Part shown: positions 9,726 through 18,245 of the stretch, in pieces
Layout: every line of letters starts with the position of its first letter
How positions within the stretch are numbered: the stretch's first letter is position 1
Origin: Dehalobacter sp. 12DCB1
GTDB lineage: Bacteria; Bacillota; Desulfitobacteriia; Desulfitobacteriales; Syntrophobotulaceae
DNA length: 64,000 nucleotides
Direction of reading: 5' to 3'
NCBI RefSeq assembly: GCF_004343605.1
Contig: NZ_POSF01000015.1
Coordinates: forward strand, 131,535 to 195,534
Made by a program: the position numbers and the translations under genes
The notes under the pieces: generated by a model
What the model was told of the DNA's origin: nothing
The model's database searches: none
The model's input: the letters and a program-made list of their open reading frames with translations, nothing else

Positions 9726-10661
9726 TTATACCCATAGTTTCAAGCACTTAGGGATTACCCGGTATGCCTTCGGACATACCCCCGGGATCTCCCCGTCGGT
9801 TTCAAAGAGTATGGAATCCGGCATATGCAGTTCAATTTCCTTACAGCGGAACACTTGGACTTCAGGAAGATGAATATGTTGACCTTTATAAAGCAGCGGA
9901 AAGCGTGTAAAGAGCCTGGACAGTTTCATTTCTTTTATCACAACCAGATCGAAGAAACCGTCATCCAGGCGGGCATCAGGCGCAATATGCATTCCGCCGC
10001 CAATATATTGACCGTTGCAGACCATAAACCCCCAGATATTCCCTTCCCAGAATGTATCCCGGTCCATTTTCAGAGAAACACAGGCGCTCTTATACGATAG
10101 AACAGCTTCTAAAGTACTGGTCAGATAAGAGAGCTTGCTGCCCATCGCTTTACTCCGGCAATTGGTTCTGTGAACCGCTTCCGCGCCGACTCCGACATTG
10201 GATGCATTCAGAAAATAACGTGTCCGTTCTTCCCTTTCAAAATTCAGAAAGTCGACTCGTCCAAGATCAGAAAGAATGATATTGGGCTCCTTCAGCATCC
10301 TGATCAAGGCGTTCAGACCTTTTTCTTTGCCCGTTTTTATTGTCCTTACAAAATCCCCGCCTGTTCCTTGTTCAAAAACAGCCAGTTCGATATCGTCCGC
10401 CACAAGCCGGTCATTCTCAATAAGACCATTAAGCACCTCATTGACCGTCCCGTCTCCTCCGACCGCAATCATCCTCCGGTACCCTTCGTCCAGAGCCATA
10501 CGTGTTATTTCTGTTCCTCCCCCGGAGCGGGAGGTCAGCGCATAATCAACCTGTATTCCCGCCTGCTGAAGCTGCTGGTAATACCCTGGCCAAAGTCCCT
10601 GCGTTTTTCCATTTGCTGACCGGGGATTCACAACAGCAAACCATGATTTTTGCTGGCTCAT
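9726..10661 (-). CDS. Diacylglycerol kinase-family lipid kinase
   Basis: A 311-residue member of the DagK/YegS/BmrU family of soluble lipid kinases. It has the nucleotide-binding motif VNPRSANGK near the N-terminus, the hallmark GGDGTVNEVLNGL (about residues 66-78), and the C-terminal GG..APDARLDDGFFDLVVI segment. A substrate such as diacylglycerol or undecaprenol cannot be chosen from sequence. Two ATGs lie six bases apart; AGGAAG is two bases from the first and eight from the second, so 10661 is preferred. It stands alone downstream of a 400-base gap. Confidence 0.88.
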   Translation of the reverse strand: MSQQKSWFAVVNPRSANGKTQGLWPGYYQQLQQAGIQVDYALTSRSGGGTEITRMALDEGYRRMIAVGGDGTVNEVLNGLIENDRLVADDIELAVFEQGTGGDFVRTIKTGKEKGLNALIRMLKEPNIILSDLGRVDFLNFEREERTRYFLNASNVGVGAEAVHRTNCRSKAMGSKLSYLTSTLEAVLSYKSACVSLKMDRDTFWEGNIWGFMVCNGQYIGGGMHIAPDARLDDGFFDLVVIKEMKLSRLFTRFPLLYKGQHIHLPEVQVFRCKEIELHMPDSILFETDGEIPGVCPKAYRVIPKCLKLWV

Positions 10662-11085
10662 TCTCATCTTCCTATCATCTTAGTTTTTCTCAGTCATTTT
10701 CTCGATCATTTCTCCGTTTATCCACATGAAAAAACTGAACCGATGGTATAATTTAGTTTTTTAACATATTGTTTCGCTAATTCTTAGAAATTCCCTTTAC
10801 GCGCGAAAAATTATTTTTTCCTGCCAGCGTTCATGCAGTACTTTCTTCACAAATATTCAGGATCAAACGGCAAGGCTTTCATTCTGTCACTATACTTGCC
10901 AAAAATCTGCAGCATATTCATGATTTCATTTCCTTTTCTCAGATCTACAGTCATCATAAATCAGGCACAAACGGCACAAAATATTGATGACAATGGTTTA
11001 ATCAAAAAAATAGTTTCAAAACTAGGGTTTACTTTTTTGAATGGCCTAGAAAATCCAAGAGAATATAAAAGGAGGTAGCTTGAAA
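10662..11085 (+). other. Gene-free stretch between lipid kinase and SHOCT gene
   Basis: About 420 A+T-rich bases between two divergent genes. It should hold both promoters, but I cannot pick a convincing pair of hexamers. A plus-strand open frame at 10833-11078 has no Shine-Dalgarno sequence and no protein-like composition, so it is not called. Confidence 0.5.
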
Positions 11086-11352
11086 ATGATGCGAGGCTGG
11101 TATGGACCAGGTGGAGATTGGATGATGGGAGGCAATTATTCCTGGATGGGATTTGCAGTCATGATCATCCAATTGCTTTTCTGGCTGGGAATTATTTTTC
11201 TTGCAGTCAGGCTTATTAGAAGTTATCTGGACAGACAGAACACCTCCGGTAAACCGGAAGACCACGCTATGACCATCTTACGTGAACGATATGCCAAAGG
11301 GGAAATCGATCTGGAAGAATACAATACCCGAAAAGGCGAGTTAGGGAAATAA
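11086..11352 (+). CDS. SHOCT-domain small membrane protein
   Basis: An 88-residue protein with a Gly/Met/Trp-rich N-terminus (MMRGWYGPGGDWMMGGN), one membrane helix (about residues 22-45) and a C-terminal short SHOCT motif, LRERYAKGEIDLEEYNTRK. SHOCT domains are short C-terminal oligomerisation modules on many bacterial membrane proteins; the function of this type is unknown. GGAGG at 11071 could serve TTG 11080 (four bases away) or ATG 11086 (ten bases); the ATG is chosen tentatively. A terminator follows immediately. Confidence 0.8.
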   Translation: MMRGWYGPGGDWMMGGNYSWMGFAVMIIQLLFWLGIIFLAVRLIRSYLDRQNTSGKPEDHAMTILRERYAKGEIDLEEYNTRKGELGK

Positions 11353-11364
11353 ACTAGCACACCA

Positions 11365-11398
11365 AAGACGCCTCATTTTTTTAGAGGCGTCTTTTTTC
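11365..11398 (+). terminator. Terminator of the SHOCT gene
   Basis: AAGACGCCTC and GAGGCGTCTT form a perfect ten-base stem around an ATTTTTTTA loop, followed by TTTTCTT. Confidence 0.92.
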
Positions 11399-11401
11399 TT
11401 A

Positions 11402-11505
11402 TTGGAGTATTGCAGGCTAACATGCCAAAACCACCGAGTTTTCTGCAAGTGAACCAACAGATAGAGGGCGCATCGAAACTGAATTTCGTTACACCCTCAA
11501 TTTAC
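11402..11505 (-). repeat. Copy of a dispersed hairpin element
   Basis: Read on the reverse strand, a hairpin (GAGGGTG...CGCCCTC, 11498-11464) is followed after about 50 bases by GCCTGCAATACTCCAA. The region 5092-5272 has the same arrangement: a related hairpin, then GCCTACAATACTCCAG. The hairpin also lies just beyond the stop of the regulator at 11526 and may terminate it. Confidence 0.6.
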
Positions 11506-11525
11506 ATTGCCCCCGCCCAACAGAA

Positions 11526-12245
11526 TTAATACGTTAATTCCTCATTCGCAATAAGGTTACATAATTTATTGAGATCGTAAACCTTTATGACTTTTCTATT
11601 CTTTTTTATGATGCCTTCTTTACTAAGATAAGTAAATAATTTACAAACGGTCACAGGATGGGTTCCTGTTATTTTGGCAATCGTCTTTTGTGACACATTC
11701 TCAACCGCTAACTCATAATAATCATTTACACGATTCCCTTTTGTCAGACAGAGGTTATATAGAAAAGAGAATACCCTAGCAGAAGGACGGCTTTGATATA
11801 AGTCCCTTGATTGATACATAAAGTATTGCGTTTTTTGTATAAGATTCAAGATAAAATTTTTTAATAAACGAGTATTCTGCGATAATATTGCAAGCATCAT
11901 GTCCAAAGGGAAAAAACAAACAGTGCAATCTTTTACTGCAGTAATTTGAAATTCATGATCATCATTTTGGTTTAAAGCCACCGCTATGCCGTTCTTAAAA
12001 ACTTCAAGCAGATACTTTTCCTCACCATTCCGCGATACCATACTCACGTCAAGTTGTCCTGAAATCAAGAAAATAACATTACTAAAAGGTATGCCGGGCG
12101 AAACGATCTTGCTTCCTCTTGCAAATGTATGCAGGCTTCCAAGAGAAGTATACATGTTTAGCTCTTCAATGGGATCAAATGTTGGAATAATAGGCATCTT
12201 TATTATACAATCCGGTAGTTTCCCGTTTTCCAAAGTTATCCCCAC
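11526..12245 (-). CDS. rdhK: CprK/RdhK-type CRP-FNR family transcriptional activator
   Basis: A 239-residue CRP/FNR regulator. The N-terminal cyclic-nucleotide-binding-like barrel (about residues 25-145) is followed by a dimerisation helix and a C-terminal winged helix, with QKTIAKITGTHPVTVCKLF as the recognition region. The opening IPTFDPIEELNMYTSLGSL resembles CprK of Desulfitobacterium, which binds chlorinated phenols and activates cpr genes at dehaloboxes. A Cys at residue 13 is near the redox Cys of CprK. It lies downstream of, and in the same direction as, rdhB-rdhA; a TATAAT at 12286-12281 suggests its own promoter. The inducer is unknown. Confidence 0.88.
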   Translation of the reverse strand: MGITLENGKLPDCIIKMPIIPTFDPIEELNMYTSLGSLHTFARGSKIVSPGIPFSNVIFLISGQLDVSMVSRNGEEKYLLEVFKNGIAVALNQNDDHEFQITAVKDCTVCFFPLDMMLAILSQNTRLLKNFILNLIQKTQYFMYQSRDLYQSRPSARVFSFLYNLCLTKGNRVNDYYELAVENVSQKTIAKITGTHPVTVCKLFTYLSKEGIIKKNRKVIKVYDLNKLCNLIANEELTY

Positions 12246-12483
12246 CTTTTAAAAGAAAATATAATACTGTGGTCACCCTCATTATACCCGTTATGGTGGT
12301 TTTCTTGTTGTTTTAAGCCTAGCCTTCTAAAATTTAATAGATTATTAGTCCCTTGACTATTTGCTGAAACCAAAAAAGTCATTAGAAAAAAGAAGGAAGA
12401 TTCTTTTCAAATGACGATTAAATCTCTGCAATATTTTTTGATGAAGACCGATTGCAAGTAATAAACATCTGTTTTCATATATC

Positions 12484-12516
12484 TTTAAGCGGCAAGATAA
12501 AGCCCCACCGCTTAAA
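12484..12516 (-). terminator. Inverted repeat after rdhA, possible terminator
   Basis: TTTAAGCGG and CCGCTTAAA form a perfect nine-base inverted repeat with a 15-base loop, about 40 bases beyond the rdhA stop. There is no clear T run on the reverse strand, so termination may be weak and rdhK might be partly read through. Confidence 0.4.
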
Positions 12517-12558
12517 AATATACCTAATGAGAAAACTGAACCGATTATTGTTTAATGG

Positions 12559-13899
12559 CTAATACCTCTCGGGCCATTCCAGCCACCATTTGTATTTTTC
12601 GATCTGTTCCGTACCATAGCCGAACATATCATCAATTGTCTTAAGCAATCTGGATGAGGTCTCGCCTTTACTGCCGATCCAAGTACCTGCTTCATGGAAC
12701 CAAGATTGTTCTTTTGAATCCCAAGGACATACTTTCATACACCTGCCGCAGGAAGAACCTTCTTTGTTCGTTGACCGGAATATGGTGCATTTTAGAGAGT
12801 CAGTGTTCCATCGCAAGTATCCATTGTGCTCGACTGGATCATCATCAAATGTAATAGCGCCCCCTGGACAGTTATCCGCGCATTTTTTGCACACCCGGCA
12901 AAAATCCTGCAAGCCAAAATCAATGGGATTATCGGGAACGAGCGGCAAATCCGTGGTTACAGCTGCACACTTATGGCGGAATCCCAGACGGGGATGAGCT
13001 ACGCAGTCTCCTGTTCTGGATAACTCGCCCAATCCCGACGCTATCAGGCAGGGACCCATGACTGCTTCATAGTTGGAAATATGATTTGCCCTGGCATTAT
13101 AACCCAGGTTACGAATATAACTCGCTAAGATGACAGCAATAACACCGGAGGCATGGTATGAACGGAAGGATTGACCGGCACTGATACCATCATATCCGGT
13201 CGAACCCAACATCGTTTCCAAGTGCTGATCAACCATAAACGTAATGACATAAGGCATCCTCTCCGTGACCGGAATTGACTTAGACAAATCATCCCCATTC
13301 TTAAACAAATCATCCTGCGAAGGGGACCTGTAACTATAATAAGCATAAGCGGGCATCTTGCCGATTCCAACTTCGTCAGCGCGTAAATAATACGCGCAAT
13401 CCTTAATGTGCTGGGACATTTGTTCAGGATCAGGAATTGGAAGCTTTTCAGGAGCCGGTTTTCCGCCGCACATTGCGTCTGGAGCGATAACACCGACAAA
13501 TCCCATAAGAGCAGCATTAAAAGGATGCTTACCAACAAAGTGATAGTGGAAGGATTCTTTTTGAGCTTCGGGGGTCAGTTTACCACGAATAGCATAATTG
13601 AATCCTGCGTCCGCTGCATGGGTGTTTTTAATAGAACCGACGATCTTTGAAGTTCCTAGCCATTGATCATTATTCTCAACGAACCGGACGGTGGCACCAC
13701 CATAATCTACATTGGGATGCAGCTTGGATTTGGCTCCGTTTTGAGAACCTGTCTGGCTTGCCATAGCTTCTGACGGCAAAACTCCGATTGCGCCAACAAT
13801 CCCTACTGCCAGTGCAGAAGCAGCCCCTGCTTTCAAAAATTTACGTCGGTTCATCCGGAATCCTTGTTCCTGCTGTTTTTCTTCTGGAAATTTTGACAT
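12559..13899 (-). CDS. rdhA: Reductive dehalogenase catalytic subunit, CprA-like
   Basis: A 446-residue precursor of a corrinoid/iron-sulfur reductive dehalogenase that removes halogen from an organohalide as terminal step of respiration. A twin-arginine signal ([10 protein letters not shown], then a hydrophobic core to about residue 46) would send the folded enzyme across the membrane. Two [4Fe-4S] motifs are complete: Cys334/337/340/344 and Cys371/384/387/391. Length and N-terminal mature sequence ([10 protein letters not shown]) resemble the ortho-chlorophenol dehalogenase CprA rather than the longer PceA type. No corrinoid DxHxxG motif is present, as usual for RdhA. AGAGGTG precedes the ATG. 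It follows rdhB by 13 bases. The substrate is inferred only by resemblance. Confidence 0.93.
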   Translation of the reverse strand: MSKFPEEKQQEQGFRMNRRKFLKAGAASALAVGIVGAIGVLPSEAMASQTGSQNGAKSKLHPNVDYGGATVRFVENNDQWLGTSKIVGSIKNTHAADAGFNYAIRGKLTPEAQKESFHYHFVGKHPFNAALMGFVGVIAPDAMCGGKPAPEKLPIPDPEQMSQHIKDCAYYLRADEVGIGKMPAYAYYSYRSPSQDDLFKNGDDLSKSIPVTERMPYVITFMVDQHLETMLGSTGYDGISAGQSFRSYHASGVIAVILASYIRNLGYNARANHISNYEAVMGPCLIASGLGELSRTGDCVAHPRLGFRHKCAAVTTDLPLVPDNPIDFGLQDFCRVCKKCADNCPGGAITFDDDPVEHNGYLRWNTDSLKCTIFRSTNKEGSSCGRCMKVCPWDSKEQSWFHEAGTWIGSKGETSSRLLKTIDDMFGYGTEQIEKYKWWLEWPERY

Positions 13900-13912
13900 T
13901 ACTTTTCACCTC

Positions 13913-14227
13913 TTAACTCGTCAAATTAGAACTTTTCTGTTTCTTACCTAAACCTATTAATCCCACTAATCTTGCTAATATGATTCCGATGACGATAGAT
14001 AGCCCAAAAAAGAGAAAGATTCCGGTACTCGTAGCTTTGACATGACCAATCTGAGCATTAAGCACAATGAAAGATAACCCGATACAAGTAATCAGAAACC
14101 ATACCGAATACAGAAACCAATTAAGCACAGTTTTCTTTTTGTCCGCCTTGTTTGCGTAAGGTCTCAGGGCTAAAATACCTGCTAAAAAGAGCATTCCAAC
14201 AACAAAAATGAGAACTACATTCAACAC
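13913..14227 (-). CDS. rdhB: Reductive dehalogenase membrane anchor
   Basis: A 104-residue hydrophobic protein with three predicted membrane helices (about residues 2-20, 36-55 and 66-92), the size and topology of RdhB/CprB proteins thought to tether RdhA to the outer face of the cytoplasmic membrane. Conserved positive residues lie between helices one and two (NKADKKK). The start is GTG with GGGGG about seven bases upstream. As in the cpr cluster of Desulfitobacterium, the B gene precedes the A gene. The dehalobox promoter lies immediately upstream. Confidence 0.88.
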   Translation of the reverse strand: MLNVVLIFVVGMLFLAGILALRPYANKADKKKTVLNWFLYSVWFLITCIGLSFIVLNAQIGHVKATSTGIFLFFGLSIVIGIILARLVGLIGLGKKQKSSNLTS

Positions 14228-14289
14228 ATTAACACCCCCTTCCCATACTTTTTCACATCGAGTCTATAAAATAAACTCAAGTCACTCGC

Positions 14290-14331
14290 ATTATATCTCT
14301 GTAATACGTAATATCTCTTAGTAGCTACTAA
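14290..14331 (-). promoter_or_regulatory. Dehalobox and activator-dependent promoter of rdhBA
   Basis: A perfect palindrome TTAGTAGCTACTAA (14318-14331) fits the CprK dehalobox form TTAAT-N4-ATTAA/ACTAA. On the reverse strand a consensus TATAAT lies at 14295-14290. If this is the -10, transcription starts near 14283 and the dehalobox centre is at -41.5, the standard position for CprK-type activation. The -35 position reads AGAGAT, unlike TTGACA, which suggests dependence on the activator. Confidence 0.85.
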
Positions 14332-14390
14332 TTAGTGATTATTTTTCTAATTCCAGGAATTTCTCTGTTTTTTTATTTTAAATAAATTGA

Positions 14391-14432
14391 TAAAAAATAA
14401 GCTAGGATGTAGCGTCACAACGACATCCTAGC
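14391..14432 (-). terminator. Terminator of the DUF4349 gene
   Basis: GCTAGGATGT and ACATCCTAGC make a perfect ten-base stem (14401-14432); on the reverse strand it is followed by TTATTTTTTA. It insulates the dehalogenase operon from the upstream sigma/anti-sigma unit. Confidence 0.88.
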
Positions 14433-14467
14433 TTTATCATCGATCGTTTTGTTATAAATATAAGATT

Positions 14468-15829
14468 TTATTCTTCATCTTCCTTATTTCGTCTAAAGCT
14501 TTTCTCCGAAAGCATCCTGCGTTTTCTAATGATCCGGCAGACCAGCCAGATCAGCAGCAGAACCGCCAATACCGGCAGCGCATAGCCGATGAAGACCAGC
14601 ACATAGTTAAGCGCATTCCAGAGGAAGCTTACGGTCTTGATCAAAGCATTCTTCACGGCAATCAAGGTATTCTTCAGCGATATCGGCTGCCAGGGATTAT
14701 TGACCGTCAGGTCGTTCCGGGCCTGCTCAATATTGATGGTGACCTGGGAGTATTCCACCCGGTTATCATAGTATTTAAGCTGCCCTTTCAGGCTTTCGAT
14801 CTCTTGACGGACAGCGGCCAGGGAGTTTTCAATTTTTAGAATGTCCTCAACGGAATTCGCTTTTTCGAGAATTTCCAAATACCGTTTTTCCTGAGCCTCC
14901 CAGGATCTTAAACGGGTTTCTGTATCAAAATAAGTCATCGATACATCTTCGGTATTCTGGTGTTCGTTGACGACAGTGCCGAACTGGGGAATACTGTTTT
15001 TAAACGTCTCGAATTGTTCGGCAGGTATTCTTAAAGAGAGAAAAGCCGTCAAACCATTGTCATAATTACTCCGGGTCGATTCGGCGACGTACCCGCCGAG
15101 AGTCTTAACTTTCTCCTCAAGTGCCTTTGACGCAACTTTGACATCATCTGCCTTCAAGGAAATGTCGAGCATATAAATGGTTTTCTGCCGGGCAAAATCA
15201 TATTCTGCATATCCACTCGGAACTGAATTCTCCAAACTTTTTTTCTGAGCAGCAGCAGGCTCAGTTGATGAGGGAGAGCCAGTAAATCCGGCATCAGCCG
15301 CTCCACCTTCGGTAGATTCATCTATAACACCGGCATCAGGGCTCGCTGCAAATCCGTTCGCCCTATCATTTCTGGTACTATCTGTTGCCGTTTGCAGTGA
15401 ACTGACCTGCTTCTGTAAATCAACCCCCGTCAGGGTCCCACTCACACCAAGACCAACGGCCAGAACGATAACAGCGGCACAGCCGATCAACACAAACGCT
15501 TTTTTATTGCCATAGAGAAGTTTGTTTCTTATCCGGGCTGCCAACGTTCCAAATCTGTTCGCCTTTGAAGCTGCTTGCTGAACCTGAGTACTCTTTTCGG
15601 TGCTGGCTTCCTTATTGGTTTCATTATTGATTTCCGTGCTTGCTTCAGCAGCTACAAACATCACGTTTTCCAGCGGCTGATTTTTAACAGATTCCAAAAT
15701 TTTTTCCACGGTTTTGTCTTTGATTCGCTCCTTAATGCCATCGCCCTGACAGACGTAACCAAAAAACTTCTTAAGACGCATAAGATCACCATCTTCTTCC
15801 CACATGGCTGTCATTTTGTCTTCAGACAT
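14468..15829 (-). CDS. DUF4349 protein with N-terminal anti-sigma-like region
   Basis: A 453-residue membrane protein encoded directly after an ECF sigma factor. The first ~75 residues are cytosolic and resemble the short helical zinc-less anti-sigma heads found in such pairs. A membrane helix follows near residue 120, then a low-complexity extracytoplasmic linker, and a DUF4349 domain (about 215-390) with a coiled-coil (EIESLKGQLKYYDNRVEYS). A second hydrophobic segment near the C-terminus precedes a basic tail. Two ATGs overlap the sigma-factor stop; GGAGG gives nine-base spacing to 15829. The role as sensor or anti-sigma factor is inferred from position and topology. Confidence 0.75.
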   Translation of the reverse strand: MSEDKMTAMWEEDGDLMRLKKFFGYVCQGDGIKERIKDKTVEKILESVKNQPLENVMFVAAEASTEINNETNKEASTEKSTQVQQAASKANRFGTLAARIRNKLLYGNKKAFVLIGCAAVIVLAVGLGVSGTLTGVDLQKQVSSLQTATDSTRNDRANGFAASPDAGVIDESTEGGAADAGFTGSPSSTEPAAAQKKSLENSVPSGYAEYDFARQKTIYMLDISLKADDVKVASKALEEKVKTLGGYVAESTRSNYDNGLTAFLSLRIPAEQFETFKNSIPQFGTVVNEHQNTEDVSMTYFDTETRLRSWEAQEKRYLEILEKANSVEDILKIENSLAAVRQEIESLKGQLKYYDNRVEYSQVTINIEQARNDLTVNNPWQPISLKNTLIAVKNALIKTVSFLWNALNYVLVFIGYALPVLAVLLLIWLVCRIIRKRRMLSEKSFRRNKEDEE

Positions 15830-16338
15830 CAGCATTCACCTCCAGCCAGTTCCGCCTGATAGGCTGTCCGGAAACTTTTTTTGGCCCGGTAGAGCAGGCT
15901 GTCTACCGCCTGTTGCGTGGTACCGAGAATGGACGCCGTTTCGGATGCGCTGAATCCATCGATCAGCCGTAATTGAATCACAGCGACCTGCGGTTCCGTC
16001 AACTGGGAAAGGGTATTGCTTACCGAAAGGACAGTGCCCAGATCCTCCCCATAATCTCTGCTGTTATTTGCATCCTGGATTTCTTCCGTAATCGGAATCA
16101 TGTTAACCTGTTTCCTGGCCCGATAAAAATCCGCGATATAATTCGAAGCAATTTTTAACGCCCAGCATTTCAAAGAGCTTCTCCCTTCAAAGCCGGCCAG
16201 TGATCGCCAGACCTTGGCCATGATTTCAGAAGTAACATCTTCAATTTCCGATGAAGGAATTCTCAGACAGACAAACCTGTAAACAAACGGGAATAGTTCC
16301 TCATATATTTCATCAAATGAGGCCTCTGCTTGATTCAT
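15829..16338 (-). CDS. ECF-family RNA polymerase sigma factor
   Basis: A 169-residue sigma-70 factor of the extracytoplasmic-function type. Region 2 is seen at residues 8-75 (DEIYEELFPFVYRFVCLRI ... VWRSLAGF), and region 4 at about 105-160, ending in a helix-turn-helix (FSASETASILGTTQQAVDSL). An open frame reaches 16368, but family homology begins at the ATG at 16338. Its stop overlaps the ATG of the DUF4349 gene, implying a sigma/anti-sigma pair responding to an envelope signal. The regulon is unknown. Confidence 0.88.
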   Translation of the reverse strand: MNQAEASFDEIYEELFPFVYRFVCLRIPSSEIEDVTSEIMAKVWRSLAGFEGRSSLKCWALKIASNYIADFYRARKQVNMIPITEEIQDANNSRDYGEDLGTVLSVSNTLSQLTEPQVAVIQLRLIDGFSASETASILGTTQQAVDSLLYRAKKSFRTAYQAELAGGEC

Positions 16339-16430
16339 ACCCAGACCCACCCCCTTAAACCGAAACATTGAATACTACCCGGGCAACAGTATAGACGGAA
16401 ATATCCATGTTTTTCTGATTCGTATCTTCC

Positions 16431-16988
16431 TTATTTAGAAAAATTTTCTGATTCAAGTTTTTTCTTAAAAATAAATATCCCCAGAATCATAGAAACGACA
16501 ACCAAAAATGCCGGATTTAGTCCGGGCCAAATCAGCATAACGGCAAAAGCTGCGATCCCCATGAACCAGGTAACTTTATCCTTACAAGCGCTCTGCCCCA
16601 TCTGCAGCGCTGACTGAGCCAAAAGCACCACAACGACAGGTCTGACCCCTTTCAGCATTGCCTGCAGTGCAGGTGAGTCAGCATAGTTAATCAGCAGGTG
16701 ACCCAAAAGTATCATGATAAACGCCGTCGGCAAAACAGCGCCAATGATTGCGGCCAGTGCCCCGCTCCAGCCCTTGACGCGGTACCCGATCATTCCGGCC
16801 AATTTCGTCGCAATCGGCGCCGGCAAAGAATTCGATATCGCCACGTAGTTTGTAAAATCTTCACTGGTGAGCCACTGATATTTATGCACCGTTTCATTCT
16901 GGATAATCGGGATCATAGCCGGTCCGCCGCCGAAACTAAAATTGCTGGCTCTGAAAAAAGCAATAAATAAATCCCAAAGCGCTTTCAT
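16431..16988 (-). CDS. Chromate transporter, single-domain subunit (second of pair)
   Basis: A 185-residue CHR-family membrane protein with about five to six helices. It contains the family signature FRASNFSFGGGPAMIPIIQ near the N-terminus and LPAPIATKLAGMIGY. Short CHR proteins occur as adjacent pairs that work together, in contrast with long fused ChrA; here the partner is immediately upstream (45-base gap). The reaction would be chromate (or sulfate-like anion) movement, but substrates of many short pairs are untested. GGGAG precedes the ATG. Confidence 0.88.
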   Translation of the reverse strand: MKALWDLFIAFFRASNFSFGGGPAMIPIIQNETVHKYQWLTSEDFTNYVAISNSLPAPIATKLAGMIGYRVKGWSGALAAIIGAVLPTAFIMILLGHLLINYADSPALQAMLKGVRPVVVVLLAQSALQMGQSACKDKVTWFMGIAAFAVMLIWPGLNPAFLVVVSMILGIFIFKKKLESENFSK

Positions 16989-17033
16989 TTTATACTCCCA
17001 AAATCTGAATTTATAGTGTTCAAACCTGCTGTG

Positions 17034-17573
17034 TCAATAAATCAGGTAACCGATAACCATCGACAGGACAATCAGCAATACCGGATGAATTTTAATATAA
17101 TACAGCGCTGCTGCGGATACGACTGCGATCAGTACAGTGGCATAATCCAGAGGTACTTGGATCTGGAAAGCATCAACCGCCATCTCATAAGCTACGATGA
17201 TCAGCAAAGCGGTAACAACAGGCCTCACTCCGGTCAGTGCAGCCTTCAAATTACTGGAATCCGCATGTTTTTTTAAGATACCGCCTAAGACTATCAAGAC
17301 CAGCACCGTAGGCAGAATGGTTGCCAGTAAGGCGACAATCGCTCCCGGCCAGGAAGCAACTTGATAGCCCAGATAAGCCGCTACTTTGGTTCCAAGCGGC
17401 CCGGGAAGCGTATTTGCCAAGGCAATGGCATCAGCAAACTGAGCATTGGTCAGCCAGTGATAATTATCGACGGTCTCCGCCTGAATCAGCGGAATCATCG
17501 CCGGCCCGCCGCCAAAGGACAAGTTGCTTGCCCGAAAAAAAGCGATAAACAAATTCCACAAATCGGTTGCCAT
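17034..17573 (-). CDS. Chromate transporter, single-domain subunit (first of pair)
   Basis: A 179-residue CHR-family protein homologous to its downstream neighbour: both open with a Leu-Trp-Asp/Asn-Leu-Phe-Ile-Ala-Phe-Phe-Arg-Ala-Ser-Asn segment, followed by SFGGGPAMIPLIQ and LPGPLGTKVAAYLGY. The two genes presumably arose by duplication and form one transporter. AAGGAG precedes the ATG. Efflux of chromate is the family expectation; whether this pair confers resistance is not visible. Confidence 0.88.
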   Translation of the reverse strand: MATDLWNLFIAFFRASNLSFGGGPAMIPLIQAETVDNYHWLTNAQFADAIALANTLPGPLGTKVAAYLGYQVASWPGAIVALLATILPTVLVLIVLGGILKKHADSSNLKAALTGVRPVVTALLIIVAYEMAVDAFQIQVPLDYATVLIAVVSAAALYYIKIHPVLLIVLSMVIGYLIY

Positions 17574-17676
17574 TTATTCTCCTTCTATATCCTGTTCGTA
17601 CTACGTACTATCATCCTGTTCGTATCCTGTCATGATGCTTTAACCCAATTCAATTATAGCAAACGTTTTTGGCCTT

Positions 17677-18240
17677 TCAAATCAATTCAAAAGTGCCCTT
17701 TTTGATCCAAAAAGCCGTTGTCATATTGACGATAAAATGACATAATACGGGGACCCAGAGTGTTAAAGAAACGGCATAGACAACGCCAAGAAGGATTCCC
17801 ATCAGGAACACTTCCACAAGAATGAAAACTTGGCGCCAGTATCTGTAGTGAATCAGCGTAAAGACAACAGCCGTCAGGCATAACCCTAAAACCGGCTGAA
17901 TCATGCCTCTGAACAGGAATTCCTCACTGAAAGCACCGAGAAAAAATAGTGGTAAAAGCTCCGTTAGTGAGAATTTCTCCATCAGGATAAGATTAATCTC
18001 ATCAAACAGTCTTTCCTTCGGTACATATTTTAAGAAAAGAAATTGAAGCGCAATCAGGACGGCGCAGCCGATAATTAACGCAATAAAGGCTTTACTCAAG
18101 CTATCGATTGTGAACATTTCCGCCAACACAATTTTTCTGTCAAATAATCTTAGTATTACCCACAGGCCCAGGGCAATCACAATCAGAATCGCCTGCGATA
18201 ACAGGATATTCAAACCCAGCATCTTTTTAGATATTTCCAT
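17677..18240 (-). CDS. CPBP family intramembrane glutamic endopeptidase
   Basis: A 187-residue membrane protein with four to five helices and the CPBP (CAAX-protease/bacteriocin-processing) motifs: EEFLFRG (EExxxR, about residues 105-111), a His-containing second motif FTLIHYRYW, and a third, LCHFIVNM. The active site is thus complete. These proteins act in prenyl-protein processing, bacteriocin immunity or membrane regulation; no bacteriocin genes are nearby. It starts five bases after the M20 hydrolase stop, so the two are probably one transcript. Confidence 0.85.
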   Translation of the reverse strand: MEISKKMLGLNILLSQAILIVIALGLWVILRLFDRKIVLAEMFTIDSLSKAFIALIIGCAVLIALQFLFLKYVPKERLFDEINLILMEKFSLTELLPLFFLGAFSEEFLFRGMIQPVLGLCLTAVVFTLIHYRYWRQVFILVEVFLMGILLGVVYAVSLTLWVPVLCHFIVNMTTAFWIKKGTFELI

Positions 18241-18245
18241 TGCCG

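Noticed and set aside
10833-11078. 81-codon plus-strand frame before the SHOCT gene
   Set aside because: No Shine-Dalgarno sequence and no protein-like composition.
12334-12348. TTAAT-N5-ATTAG upstream of rdhK as a second dehalobox
   Set aside because: The spacer is five instead of four bases and the centre is about 57 bases from the -10 at 12281, not 32, so it does not fit the CprK geometry.
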